From: Billgrantia montanilacus
GTDB lineage: Bacteria; Pseudomonadota; Gammaproteobacteria; Pseudomonadales; Halomonadaceae
Assembly (NCBI RefSeq): GCF_003336675.1
Contig: NZ_QPII01000003.1
Span: 248,001-312,000, forward strand
Direction: 5' to 3'
DNA: 64,000 nucleotides
A program made the position numbers and the translations under genes. This document shows, in pieces, positions 32,080-40,065 of this stretch. The notes below the pieces were generated by a model. That model was not told the DNA's origin. It made no database searches and saw only the letters and a program-made list of their open reading frames with translations. Position 1 is the first letter of the stretch, and each line of letters opens with the position of its first letter.

Positions 32080-32916
32080 TTACAGCATGGGAATCGGTGC
32101 GTTCCGGTATGCAGCCAGGATCTCATTATCACTATCGCCCGGGTTTGCCAGATTCCATAGGCCTCGATCCACGCCCTGAGCGATGAGATGTATCACAGCC
32201 GACTCGATGGAAGACATCACCGCCATCTGTACCGGCTCGTTATGCGTGTATCCCGATTCCGCTTCCAGCAAGCGTCGGAAGCTGACGAAACGATAGACAC
32301 CCGCCCGGACTTCATAGGAGTAGACGGTCTTGCTTGTCGTTACGTTGCCCAGCACTTCCCCGGTTGCTATATCCACGGCTCGCAGGTTCACCGTGACTTG
32401 ATCGACCTGGTACTGGCCTGATGCCCCGATACCGAAATATTCGGCTCCGGCGCCCCCGGTCTTCATGTTGGAGTCGTAGGCAATGATCCCGCCTTCCATC
32501 AGCACACGGGCGGCGTTCAATGACCCAAGCTCATCCGTGCGGCCGGTACGCTCGAGGTTGGCGCGTATGATCCGACGCTCCGTCAGCAGGTTCTGCAGGC
32601 CAACGCGCTCGAGCGGGACAAACCAGCCGGAGTCGGCCAGCGCCGAGCTCAGCATCGCGGCTCCGCCCTGCGTGACCGCAGTGGAGAAGGTGCTGGCTGG
32701 CTGGGGTCGATACTGTCCGGTCTGATCCCGGAAGTCGTACACGGCGGTATAGATGGGTGAGCTGGGACGTGGCAGGCTGACCAGGTCGTTATAGGTACCG
32801 GACCTTGGGGTCAGGGTCGCCGGAGCGCCTTCCAGTCCTTCAGGCGAGGTCACCATACCGACACACCCACTCAGGGTCAGCATTCCGATCGCTAGACATA
32901 CTCTCAGCGGTTTCAT
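32080..32916 (-). CDS. csgG: Curli secretion channel lipoprotein CsgG
   Basis: Outer-membrane lipoprotein that forms the nonameric curli export pore. 278 residues from the ATG with AAGGAG six bases upstream. The lipobox LSGC is at 15-18, and the next residue is Val, which suits outer-membrane sorting. The family core is visible: YTAVYDFRDQTGQYRP, FVPLERVGLQNLLTERRIIR, GGIIAYDSNMKTGGAGA, TSKTVYSYEV. It is last in csgDEFG. Confidence 0.94.
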   Translation of the reverse strand: MKPLRVCLAIGMLTLSGCVGMVTSPEGLEGAPATLTPRSGTYNDLVSLPRPSSPIYTAVYDFRDQTGQYRPQPASTFSTAVTQGGAAMLSSALADSGWFVPLERVGLQNLLTERRIIRANLERTGRTDELGSLNAARVLMEGGIIAYDSNMKTGGAGAEYFGIGASGQYQVDQVTVNLRAVDIATGEVLGNVTTSKTVYSYEVRAGVYRFVSFRRLLEAESGYTHNEPVQMAVMSSIESAVIHLIAQGVDRGLWNLANPGDSDNEILAAYRNAPIPML

Positions 32917-32945
32917 CGTCAACTCCTTATTGTTCTGAGATGCAA

Positions 32946-33368
32946 TCAGAATTGCTGGCCAAAATTGACCGTGGTGGTTTCGCCCGATGTCTTGTCGAGT
33001 ATCGTCATGTTGAAGCCACCTTGCCCATCGCTAGTTAACTCGACGCGCAGGGTGGAGCTGTCGATAACACTGTCTCTCCCGGTACCGTCTGGGTCCAGGG
33101 CATCCTCGATGGCCTGGTTGATCAACCCGGCGCGCAGGTCCTGTATAAAGAAGTCCGTTTCCGAGAAACGGCCAAAGTCAGGTGCATCGGGATCTTTTTT
33201 GGTGTCCTGGGCCTGGGCCTTGTTCAGCAGATGATTGCCCAGCAACGGATCGCCGCCGAACGATGGATTGATGGGCTGGTAGATAAGCTGCCCCGCCTGG
33301 AGAGCCGTGCTGGCCAACAGGATGGCGCTGCCCACCAGGATGGGAGCGAGATGAGTACGGCTTTTCAT
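32946..33368 (-). CDS. csgF: Curli assembly factor CsgF
   Basis: Secreted factor that binds the CsgG pore and anchors nucleation. 140 residues, signal peptide about 1-25 (ending ALQA). The mature N-terminus GQLIYQPINPSFGGDPLLGN is the conserved segment that inserts into CsgG. The C-terminal part has curli-assembly character (FNMTILDKTSGETTTVNFGQQF in outline). It lies between csgE and csgG. Confidence 0.93.
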   Translation of the reverse strand: MKSRTHLAPILVGSAILLASTALQAGQLIYQPINPSFGGDPLLGNHLLNKAQAQDTKKDPDAPDFGRFSETDFFIQDLRAGLINQAIEDALDPDGTGRDSVIDSSTLRVELTSDGQGGFNMTILDKTSGETTTVNFGQQF

Positions 33369-33414
33369 GGGGAACCCCCTTCGTGCTCTGGTCAGTGTTG
33401 CGTTAGTTAATGGC

Positions 33415-33939
33415 CTAGATCTCTTCGTCAGCGAGATCCGGGTCGCTATCCAGTGCCTGCATGATGGTGCGCTGTATAATCATTTCCTCTACCTGGTCGG
33501 CAGCGATCTGGACATACTGGTCGATCTCGCTCAGCCGTGGAGGCAGGGTTGCCTGGAACAGGATTCGATTGTTTTCGGCTATCCAGACCTGGCTGCCCCA
33601 CCGCGCATCAGGCCGTTCATGAACGGAAAGCGTGGTGTTGCTGAGGACGGGTCGTTCCAGGCTTAGTTGGCTGAACTGGCGATAGAAGGTCTTGCCGATC
33701 ATGGTGATGGTTCGATCGATCAAGACCCCTGACAGGCCCGGTTCAGCCAGGCTGAACTGTCGTTCCAGTTCTTCCTCTGCCTCACCCTCTTCCATGATCT
33801 CTTCATCATCGATGATGGCTTGAGGATCTTCCTCACCGGGGGCAGGCGAAGGTTCGGCCGCGGGAGGCAAAGCCTGTCCCAGCGCGGTATAACCGGGCAG
33901 AATCAGCAGTATCAGCAGATAGGAAAAGGCCTTGTTCAT
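33415..33939 (-). CDS. csgE: Curli export chaperone CsgE with acidic N-terminal extension
   Basis: Periplasmic cap that guides CsgA to CsgG. 174 residues against about 129 in E. coli. The signal peptide is about 1-22. Residues 36-59 are strongly acidic (14 of 24 are Asp or Glu) and have no equivalent in the enterobacterial protein. The conserved domain starts near residue 68 (GLSGVLIDRTITMIGKTFYR, LSVHERPDARWGSQVWI). It starts 12 bases after csgD ends, so it is in the same operon. Confidence 0.9.
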   Translation of the reverse strand: MNKAFSYLLILLILPGYTALGQALPPAAEPSPAPGEEDPQAIIDDEEIMEEGEAEEELERQFSLAEPGLSGVLIDRTITMIGKTFYRQFSQLSLERPVLSNTTLSVHERPDARWGSQVWIAENNRILFQATLPPRLSEIDQYVQIAADQVEEMIIQRTIMQALDSDPDLADEEI

Positions 33940-33951
33940 GGGTAGCTCGAA

Positions 33952-34641
33952 TCAGTGGTTGGCGGTTGTCGGTTTTCCGCTGTGAGGATTCATGAGGGGC
34001 GGTACCCCAAGGTGTTGCCGAGCCCAATTGACTGCCTGAAGACGGTTGTGCACGTTGATCTTGCGAAAGATGTTGTAGAGATGGGACTTTACCGTATGCT
34101 CACTGACGAACAGCCGATTGGCGATTTCCGTGTTGGAAGCCCCCGAGCCAAGCAGGCCGATGATTTCCAGTTCGCGTTGCGTCAGGCCACAGGCAGGTCG
34201 CCGGTAAGAGTTGAGCTGCTGACGGCGAAAGTATTCGATCAGCCGTGCCATCAACGTGCGTGACATCCACAGATCGCCTGCCAGCAGCGTCTTGATTCCC
34301 TTGCAGATAAGTTCCAGCGTATCGTTGCGATAGAACACGCCCTGTAGATGCATGAAGGTCGAGAGTTCAGCGGCATGGTCTTCATCCTTGAGGTTGAAGG
34401 CCGTCAGTATCCATTGGGGCTGATCGTAGTAGTGTGTCTGCCACGCCTGCATGACGCTCTCTTCCACATGATCGCTGTCCATGAGTACTACGGTACGGAT
34501 TCCGTCACCCTCCTCCGTATGATCGCTGGGCGAGACGATCAACACGGGGCATTCAAGCTGACGTTGTATATAATCAACGAACAGCTGTGACTGAGGGTTG
34601 TGTTCCGTGACCAGCAGGATCAATCCTTTCTCTTGATTCAT
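33952..34641 (-). CDS. csgD: LuxR-family transcription regulator CsgD
   Basis: Probable master activator of curli genes. 229 residues. The N-terminal receiver-like domain keeps an Asp pair in VVLMDSDHVEE but is otherwise divergent, as in E. coli CsgD. The C-terminal helix-turn-helix is clear (LTQRELEIIGLLGSGASNTE and SEHTVKSHLYNIFRKI, about 150-210). It heads csgDEFG; it may also control csgBA and perhaps pga, which I infer only from position. Confidence 0.9.
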   Translation of the reverse strand: MNQEKGLILLVTEHNPQSQLFVDYIQRQLECPVLIVSPSDHTEEGDGIRTVVLMDSDHVEESVMQAWQTHYYDQPQWILTAFNLKDEDHAAELSTFMHLQGVFYRNDTLELICKGIKTLLAGDLWMSRTLMARLIEYFRRQQLNSYRRPACGLTQRELEIIGLLGSGASNTEIANRLFVSEHTVKSHLYNIFRKINVHNRLQAVNWARQHLGVPPLMNPHSGKPTTANH

Positions 34642-34684
34642 CGTTATGGATCTCCGGGCTGTTGATATAGCCGGGGTTCGCCGT

Positions 34685-34715
34685 ATGACGCGAGAGACGC
34701 CTTGCTACGCGTCAT
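34685..34715 (-). promoter_or_regulatory. Hairpin in the csgD leader
   Basis: ATGACGCG and CGCGTCAT arms, 15 bases apart, between the promoter and csgD. In E. coli the csgD leader is a target of many small RNAs; whether this one is also a target cannot be seen. Confidence 0.4.
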
Positions 34716-34765
34716 CATGGCTCAGGCAGGGAGTTCAGTAAAGTTATGTTACCTAATGTATTTTT

Positions 34766-34774
34766 ATTATAGCA
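34766..34774 (-). promoter_or_regulatory. Extended -10 promoter element of csgD
   Basis: On the minus strand TGCTATAAT: a perfect TATAAT with an upstream TG and a C at the position favoured by sigma-S. No convincing -35 is present. It sits in an AT-rich gap (34740-34900) and gives a leader of about 120 bases. The rest of the gap 34642-35004 shows no gene. Confidence 0.55.
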
Positions 34775-35004
34775 TAGTATGGTTTTCCTCATTACTTTAT
34801 TTTTTCCCTTTAAAAACAAGTAAATAGAATTTATAAAATGACTTCGCATGATGTCCTTGCTACTTGTTTTTTCTCATAATGATTTTTATTCATGTAAAAG
34901 TGTGAGGAATCTATCCGGGGGTTGCCCTATTCCGGCCATCAGGAATTTCTTCCTTTGTCGCTTGCCCCCTAGAATGTGGCTTTTCATACGGTGGAGTGTT
35001 GTTG

Positions 35005-35616
35005 ATGACCGCGATGCATTCGTTGGTTCTTGCCAGCGGCAATGAAGGCAAGATTCTGGAATTCCAGCAACTGCTTGCCACCCTCGGGCTAGGGGTTCAG
35101 CCCCAGGCGGATTTCGGGGTGATCGATGTCGAGGAGACCGGGCTGACCTTCGTCGAGAATGCCCTGCTCAAGGCGCGTGAGGCGAGCCGTGTCAGCGGCT
35201 TGCCCGCCCTGGCTGATGATTCCGGGCTGGAGGTCGATTTTCTCCATGGTCAGCCTGGCATCTACTCCGCCCGCTACGCCGGTGAGCCGAAGAGCGACGC
35301 TCGCAACAATGCCAAGCTGCTTGCGGCGCTGTCAGGGATACCGGCAGCGCGCCGTACGGCCCGCTACTGGTGCGTATTGTGCTATTTGCGCCATGCCGAA
35401 GACCCGGTGCCCTTGATCGTGCAGCGCAGTTGGGAAGGTGAGATCCTGACGGCCCCTCGTGGTGAAGGCGGCTTTGGCTACGATCCGCTGTTCTGGCTGC
35501 CACCGCTTGGCCGAAGCGTCGCCGAACTCGGTGCCGAAGAGAAGAACCGGCTCAGCCATCGGGGACGGGCGCTTCAGGCGCTGGTGGCAGCCCTGGGCGA
35601 GGCGGCGTCAGGGTGA
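35005..35616 (+). CDS. rdgB: XTP/dITP diphosphatase RdgB (HAM1 family)
   Basis: Housecleaning pyrophosphatase that removes non-canonical purine NTPs. 203 residues from the ATG at 35005 (GGAG eight bases upstream). ASGNEGKILEF at the N-terminus, LADDSGLEVDFL with the catalytic Asp, and GGFGYDPLFWLP are diagnostic. Its stop overlaps the hemW start. Confidence 0.95.
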   Translation: MTAMHSLVLASGNEGKILEFQQLLATLGLGVQPQADFGVIDVEETGLTFVENALLKAREASRVSGLPALADDSGLEVDFLHGQPGIYSARYAGEPKSDARNNAKLLAALSGIPAARRTARYWCVLCYLRHAEDPVPLIVQRSWEGEILTAPRGEGGFGYDPLFWLPPLGRSVAELGAEEKNRLSHRGRALQALVAALGEAASG

Positions 35617-36821
35617 TGCACACCCTTTCTCGGCGAATAGACAGCCTGCCGCCGCTGTCGCTCTACGTTCATGTGCCCTGGTGCGTGCGTAAATGCCCCT
35701 ATTGCGATTTCAACTCGCACGGCGTGGGTCATGGCGCCGACTTGCCCGAGGCACATTACCTGTCGGCGTTGCGCCAGGACCTAGACGCCGACCTGCCCCT
35801 TGTCGGCGGCCGTGAGCTGACCAGTATTTTCATCGGCGGAGGTACGCCAAGCCTGATGTCGGCCAACTTCTATGCGGCGCTGTTCGAGGTGCTGGCCTCA
35901 CGACTGCCCCTGGCCTCCGATATCGAAGTGACCCTGGAAGCGAACCCGGGCACCTTGGAGCGGGGTCGGTTTCAGGGCTATCGAGCGGCGGGCATCAATC
36001 GTCTCTCACTGGGAGTGCAGAGCTTCCAGGATGCTCAGCTGCAGGCGCTGGGCCGTATCCACAGTGGGGCCGATGCGATCACGGCAATGGATGAGGCGCG
36101 CCATGCCGGCTTCGACAACATCAACATCGACCTGATGCATGGCTTGCCGGGCCAGACCCCGGCGCTGGCGGTTGCCGATCTCGAGCGTGCCCTTTCACTC
36201 GCGCCGGAGCACCTCTCCTGGTACCAGCTCACGCTGGAACCCAATACCGAGTTCCATTCGCGTCCCCCCGTCCTGCCCGAGGAGGAGGTCCTGTGGGATA
36301 TCCAGGACCGGGGGCACGAGCGGCTCGAGGCCGCCGGATTCATGCGCTACGAGATATCGGCCTATGCCCGTCAGGGCCTGCAATCGCGCCACAATCTCAA
36401 CTATTGGCGCTTCGGCGACTATCTGGGTATCGGTGCCGGTGCACACGGCAAGCTGAGCGTCGTCCATGGGCAGGACGGTCTGCATATCGAACGGCGCTGG
36501 AAGGCTCGGCAGCCGGAGGCCTATCTGCGTCGGTGCCAGGATCCGCGGGGCTTCGTCGCAGGCCGCGCCGAGGTGGACGAGGATGAGCTGCCGCTGGAGT
36601 TCGCCATGAATGCGCTGCGCCTGGTAGAGGGTGTGTCGATGGCGGACTGGGTGGCGCATACTGGACGTCCGGCCGCCACCCTGGAGGCTCGCCTTCTGGC
36701 GGCGCGTAAAAAAGGACTTCTTGTGGAAGATGGCCAGCGACTGCAGGCATCGCCCCAAGGTCTATTATTCTTGAACGAGTTGCTGGTTATGATTGGCGAA
36801 GCCGATGCCGGCGCTGAATGA
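35616..36821 (+). CDS. hemW: Radical SAM heme chaperone HemW
   Basis: Radical SAM protein that delivers heme, formerly called an oxygen-independent coproporphyrinogen oxidase. 401 residues. The cluster motif is CX3CX2C in VPWCVRKCPYCDFNSHG, where a true HemN would have an additional Cys; GGGTPSLM and EANPGTLE follow. The ATG overlaps the rdgB stop (TGATG), so translation is coupled. rdgB-hemW pairing is common in proteobacteria. Confidence 0.94.
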   Translation: MHTLSRRIDSLPPLSLYVHVPWCVRKCPYCDFNSHGVGHGADLPEAHYLSALRQDLDADLPLVGGRELTSIFIGGGTPSLMSANFYAALFEVLASRLPLASDIEVTLEANPGTLERGRFQGYRAAGINRLSLGVQSFQDAQLQALGRIHSGADAITAMDEARHAGFDNINIDLMHGLPGQTPALAVADLERALSLAPEHLSWYQLTLEPNTEFHSRPPVLPEEEVLWDIQDRGHERLEAAGFMRYEISAYARQGLQSRHNLNYWRFGDYLGIGAGAHGKLSVVHGQDGLHIERRWKARQPEAYLRRCQDPRGFVAGRAEVDEDELPLEFAMNALRLVEGVSMADWVAHTGRPAATLEARLLAARKKGLLVEDGQRLQASPQGLLFLNELLVMIGEADAGAE

Positions 36822-36848
36822 TTCACTCCCTGACCTCCGGAGATAGCC

Positions 36849-37529
36849 ATGTTCAAACCCCTTCGTCTCGCTGTGCCGCTTGCCGCTGCTACCCTGCTGA
36901 TCGGCTGCGCAACGACTGACCCCTACGGCGGCCAGACCCAGCGCTCCAGCACCATGACCGGTGCCGGTGTTGGTGCAGCCGTCGGAGCCGCCGCCGGCGC
37001 CCTGTCGGGTAGCGGCAGCACCAGTCGGCGCGATCGTGCGCTGATCGGTGCCGCTGTGGGTGCCGCTGCAGGTGCCGGCGTCGGTGCCTATATGGACCGG
37101 CAGGAGCAGCAGCTGCGCGAGAGCATGAGGGGCACTGGCGTCGACGTGGAGCGTCGTGGCGATGACATCGTGCTCAACATGCCAAGCAGCGTAACCTTCG
37201 GCTTCGACTCCAGCGACCTGACCCCGAGTGCTCGCAACGCCCTCAATGACGTCTCGTCGATCCTGACGCAATACCCCGACACGCGGGTCAATATCGCCGG
37301 TCATACCGATAGCACCGGTGATGCCGGCTACAACCAGCGGCTTTCAGAGCGCAGGGCCGAGTCAGTCGGCAACTATCTGGCTCAGAATGGCGTAACACGC
37401 AATCGGCTCCATATGACCGGCTATGGTGCCAGCCAGCCGGTGGCGAGTAACGCATCCGAGGATGGCCGCGCCCAGAACCGGCGCGTCGAGATTACGCTCA
37501 CTCCCATCGAGAGTCAGTTCCAGCAATAG
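36849..37529 (+). CDS. OmpA-family lipoprotein with glycine-zipper domain (YiaD-like)
   Basis: Outer-membrane lipoprotein, 226 residues. The lipobox LIGC is at 17-20. Two glycine-zipper segments (about 38-57 and 66-87, [15 protein letters not shown] type) precede a peptidoglycan-binding OmpA domain (about 110-222) with NIAGHTDSTGDAGYNQRLSE and RAQNRRVEITL. GGAGATAGCC precedes the ATG. It is followed by its own terminator. Confidence 0.9.
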   Translation: MFKPLRLAVPLAAATLLIGCATTDPYGGQTQRSSTMTGAGVGAAVGAAAGALSGSGSTSRRDRALIGAAVGAAAGAGVGAYMDRQEQQLRESMRGTGVDVERRGDDIVLNMPSSVTFGFDSSDLTPSARNALNDVSSILTQYPDTRVNIAGHTDSTGDAGYNQRLSERRAESVGNYLAQNGVTRNRLHMTGYGASQPVASNASEDGRAQNRRVEITLTPIESQFQQ

Positions 37530-37554
37530 ACCGGCCATGCCTGTCGCTCGAACC

Positions 37555-37584
37555 GGGCCCGTCACTGACAGTGGCGGGCCTTTT
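37555..37584 (+). terminator. Rho-independent terminator after the OmpA-like lipoprotein gene
   Basis: GGCCCG and CACTG arms pair with CAGTG and CGGGCC, followed by TTTTC. Confidence 0.8.
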
Positions 37585-37705
37585 CGATAGTCTTTGCCAA
37601 GAATCGTCACTTGTCTGACAGACGTCGAGCTCGGTCGCTTTGCCAGTCTGGTGTGAAGCCCCCCGTCGATTCGCCACCTCTTCGCCACCTCAAGGACCCG
37701 TGGCC

Positions 37706-38569
37706 ATGCTTTCCTATCAGCACGCCTACCATGCCGGTAATTTCGCCGACGTGCACAAGCACCTGACTCTCTTTGCCGTTACCGGCTTTCTGCTGCGCAA
37801 GGCGTCACCGATCACCTATATTGATACCCATGCGGGGCGCGGGCTCTACCCGCTATCCGCGGCGGAGAGCCAGAAGCTGCAGGAGCATCGCCAGGGAGCG
37901 GAGCGACTCTGGCAGGAGAGGCAGGCGCTGGCGGCGGACCCCCTGCTCGGTGACTGGCTGTCACTGCTGGCCGAGGCTCAGTTGACCGCCGGCAAGCAGG
38001 CGTCTCTAACGCTGGACTGCTACCCGGGCTCCCCCTGGTGGCTGTCCCGGCGGCTGCGCGCCGTGGATCGCTTGACCCTTTTCGAGCTGCATCCCGGGGA
38101 GCACGAACATCTGGCGGGTCAGCGTCTGCCAAGCAACGTGAAGCATATCCATGGCGATGGCCTGAAGGGCCTGTTGCAGCGATTGCCGGTGGCGACGCCG
38201 CGGCTGTGCGTATTGATCGATCCCAGCTATGAGCGCAAGAGCGAGTACGCAGAGGTGGCCGAGACCGTCCTCTCGGCCATGCGCAAGGCGCGGCACGGCG
38301 TGGTGCTGGTGTGGTACCCGCTACTGCCCGCCGGTCGCCACAGCGAGCTGCTGGAGGGGCTGCGCAGCGGTGGCCTGCGCAAGATCTGGCGCAGCGAACT
38401 GACACTGCGCGAACCAAGCAGCGAAGAGCGAGGCATGTACGGCAGCGGCATGCTGGTCATCAATCCTCCCTGGGGGCTGGAGGAGCAGCTGGTAACTGCC
38501 ATGAAGCGGATCGAGCCACTGCTGGGTCCCGATGCGCGACATCGTGGCGAGTGGTGGGTAGCGGAGTAG
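37706..38569 (+). CDS. rlmJ: 23S rRNA (adenine2030-N6)-methyltransferase RlmJ
   Basis: SAM-dependent methyltransferase of 23S rRNA, 287 residues. The start MLSYQHAYHAGNFADVHKH matches homologues and AAGGA lies upstream; the longer frame from 37640 is not family-like. TYIDTHAGRGLY is the SAM motif and LIDPSYE the catalytic (D/N)PP(Y/F)-type motif. It is convergent with mnmE, 12 bases apart. Confidence 0.94.
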   Translation: MLSYQHAYHAGNFADVHKHLTLFAVTGFLLRKASPITYIDTHAGRGLYPLSAAESQKLQEHRQGAERLWQERQALAADPLLGDWLSLLAEAQLTAGKQASLTLDCYPGSPWWLSRRLRAVDRLTLFELHPGEHEHLAGQRLPSNVKHIHGDGLKGLLQRLPVATPRLCVLIDPSYERKSEYAEVAETVLSAMRKARHGVVLVWYPLLPAGRHSELLEGLRSGGLRKIWRSELTLREPSSEERGMYGSGMLVINPPWGLEEQLVTAMKRIEPLLGPDARHRGEWWVAE

Positions 38570-38581
38570 GGCGGCCGCGGG

Positions 38582-39952
38582 CTACTTGCCGATACAGAAG
38601 CTGCCGAATATCTCGCCCAGCAGATCGTCGGCACTGAACTCGCCGGTGATCTCGCCCAGCGCCTGCTGGGCATCGCGCAGGTCTTCGGCGAGCAGTTCCC
38701 CGGCACCGTAGCCGCTCAGCTGCTCCTCGCCGTTGGTGAGGGCTCGCTTCGCCCTGTCGAGCGCATCGAGGTGGCGCCGTCGAGCGGAGAAGCGCCCCTC
38801 CGTGGTGGCGGCATAGCCCATCACCTCCTTCAGGTGTGACTTCAGGTTATCCACACCCTCCCCGGTCTTGGCCGAGAGTCGAATGACCGGCGTGGCTGTG
38901 GATAACTCGACTCCGACTGTCTCGTGGCTGGTATCAATCTTGTTGCGGATCAGGGTCAGCCGGCCGGGGTCGCTGAGTCGCTCGACGAACTCGGGCCAGA
39001 TCGCCATGGGGTCGGTGGCGTTGGTCGTGGTGGCATCCACCAGCAGCAGCACCCGGTCGGCCTTCTCTATCTCGCTCCAGGCACGCGCCACGCCAATGCG
39101 CTCCACGGCGTCCGGGGTGTCGCGCAGGCCGGCCGTATCGATCACATGCAGGGGCATGCCATCAATATGGATGTGTTCGCGCAGCACGTCCCGTGTGGTG
39201 CCCTCGATTTCGGTCACGATGGCCGTCTCCTGCTCGGTCAGGGCATTGAGCAGACTCGACTTCCCGGCGTTGGGGCGCCCTGCGATCACCACGTTCATGC
39301 CTTCGCGCATCAGCGCACCCTGAGCGGCGGCGGCGCGTACCGCTGCCAGCTCCGCTTTCACCGCCGCCAGCATCTCGGCCACTCTGCCGTCGGCGAGGAA
39401 GTCGATCTCCTCTTCGGGGAAGTCGATGGCCGCCTCCACGTAGATGCGTAGCTCGATCAGGCGTTCGACCAGCGCCGAGACCCGGCGTGAGAATTCGCCC
39501 TGAAGCGAGCGCAGGGCATTCTCGGCGGCAGACCGGGAGCTCGCCTCGATCAGGTCGGCGATGGCCTCGGCCTGGGCCAGGTCGAGCTTGTCGTTGAGAA
39601 AGGCGCGTTCGGAGAACTCCCCCGGTCGTGCCAGGCGTGCGCCCAGCTGTACGCAGCGCTCCAGCAGCAGGTCCATGATCACCGGCCCGCCGTGTCCCTG
39701 CAGCTCCAGCACGTCTTCACCGGTAAAGGAGTGTGGCGCCTGAAAGTAGAGCCCGATGCCTTCATCGATCACCCGCACGTCGCCCTGGAAGGGGGCGTAG
39801 TGGGCATGGCGGGGTTGGGGGCAGTGACCCAGCACCCCTTCGGCGATGGTCCGACAGCCGGGGCCGGACACACGAATGATGCCTACGCCGCCACGTCCCG
39901 GTGGGGTGGCCAGGGCGGCGATGGTGTCCGGAATATAGAGGCGATCTACCAT
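38582..39952 (-). CDS. mnmE: tRNA modification GTPase MnmE (TrmE)
   Basis: GTPase partner of MnmG in wobble-uridine modification, 456 residues. The N-terminal folate-binding domain starts [20 protein letters not shown]; the G domain has [12 protein letters not shown] (near 223) and DTAGLRDT; the C-terminal FCIGK carries the conserved Cys. GAGGAG lies six bases before the ATG. Two facing perfect DnaA boxes lie inside the gene. Its partner mnmG is 26 kb away here, split off by the matrix island. Confidence 0.97.
   Translation of the reverse strand: MVDRLYIPDTIAALATPPGRGGVGIIRVSGPGCRTIAEGVLGHCPQPRHAHYAPFQGDVRVIDEGIGLYFQAPHSFTGEDVLELQGHGGPVIMDLLLERCVQLGARLARPGEFSERAFLNDKLDLAQAEAIADLIEASSRSAAENALRSLQGEFSRRVSALVERLIELRIYVEAAIDFPEEEIDFLADGRVAEMLAAVKAELAAVRAAAAQGALMREGMNVVIAGRPNAGKSSLLNALTEQETAIVTEIEGTTRDVLREHIHIDGMPLHVIDTAGLRDTPDAVERIGVARAWSEIEKADRVLLLVDATTTNATDPMAIWPEFVERLSDPGRLTLIRNKIDTSHETVGVELSTATPVIRLSAKTGEGVDNLKSHLKEVMGYAATTEGRFSARRRHLDALDRAKRALTNGEEQLSGYGAGELLAEDLRDAQQALGEITGEFSADDLLGEIFGSFCIGK
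38847..38905. other. Pair of facing perfect DnaA boxes inside mnmE
   Basis: TTATCCACA at 38847-38855 and its reverse complement TGTGGATAA at 38897-38905, 41 bases apart, in coding sequence. They could bind DnaA; function is unknown. Confidence 0.5.
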
Positions 39953-40016
39953 GGTGGGCTCCTCACAGCCAGGGTGGCCGGGTGGGGGCTATTGTCCTTT
40001 TCACGGGCCGGAAACG

Positions 40017-40044
40017 CCAGACCCCTGCCGTGGCAGGGGTCTGG
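40017..40044 (-). terminator. Hairpin terminator between yidC and mnmE
   Basis: CCAGACCCCTGCC pairs with GGCAGGGGTCTGG, a very strong stem, followed on the minus strand by CGTTTCC. The T run is weak, so termination may be partial. Confidence 0.6.
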
Positions 40045-40065
40045 TGGTTCGAGCAAGAAGATAGC

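Noticed and set aside
37640..37705. Longer N-terminus for rlmJ
   Set aside because: The conserved start MLSYQHAYHAG lies at 37706 behind a suitable ribosome binding site.
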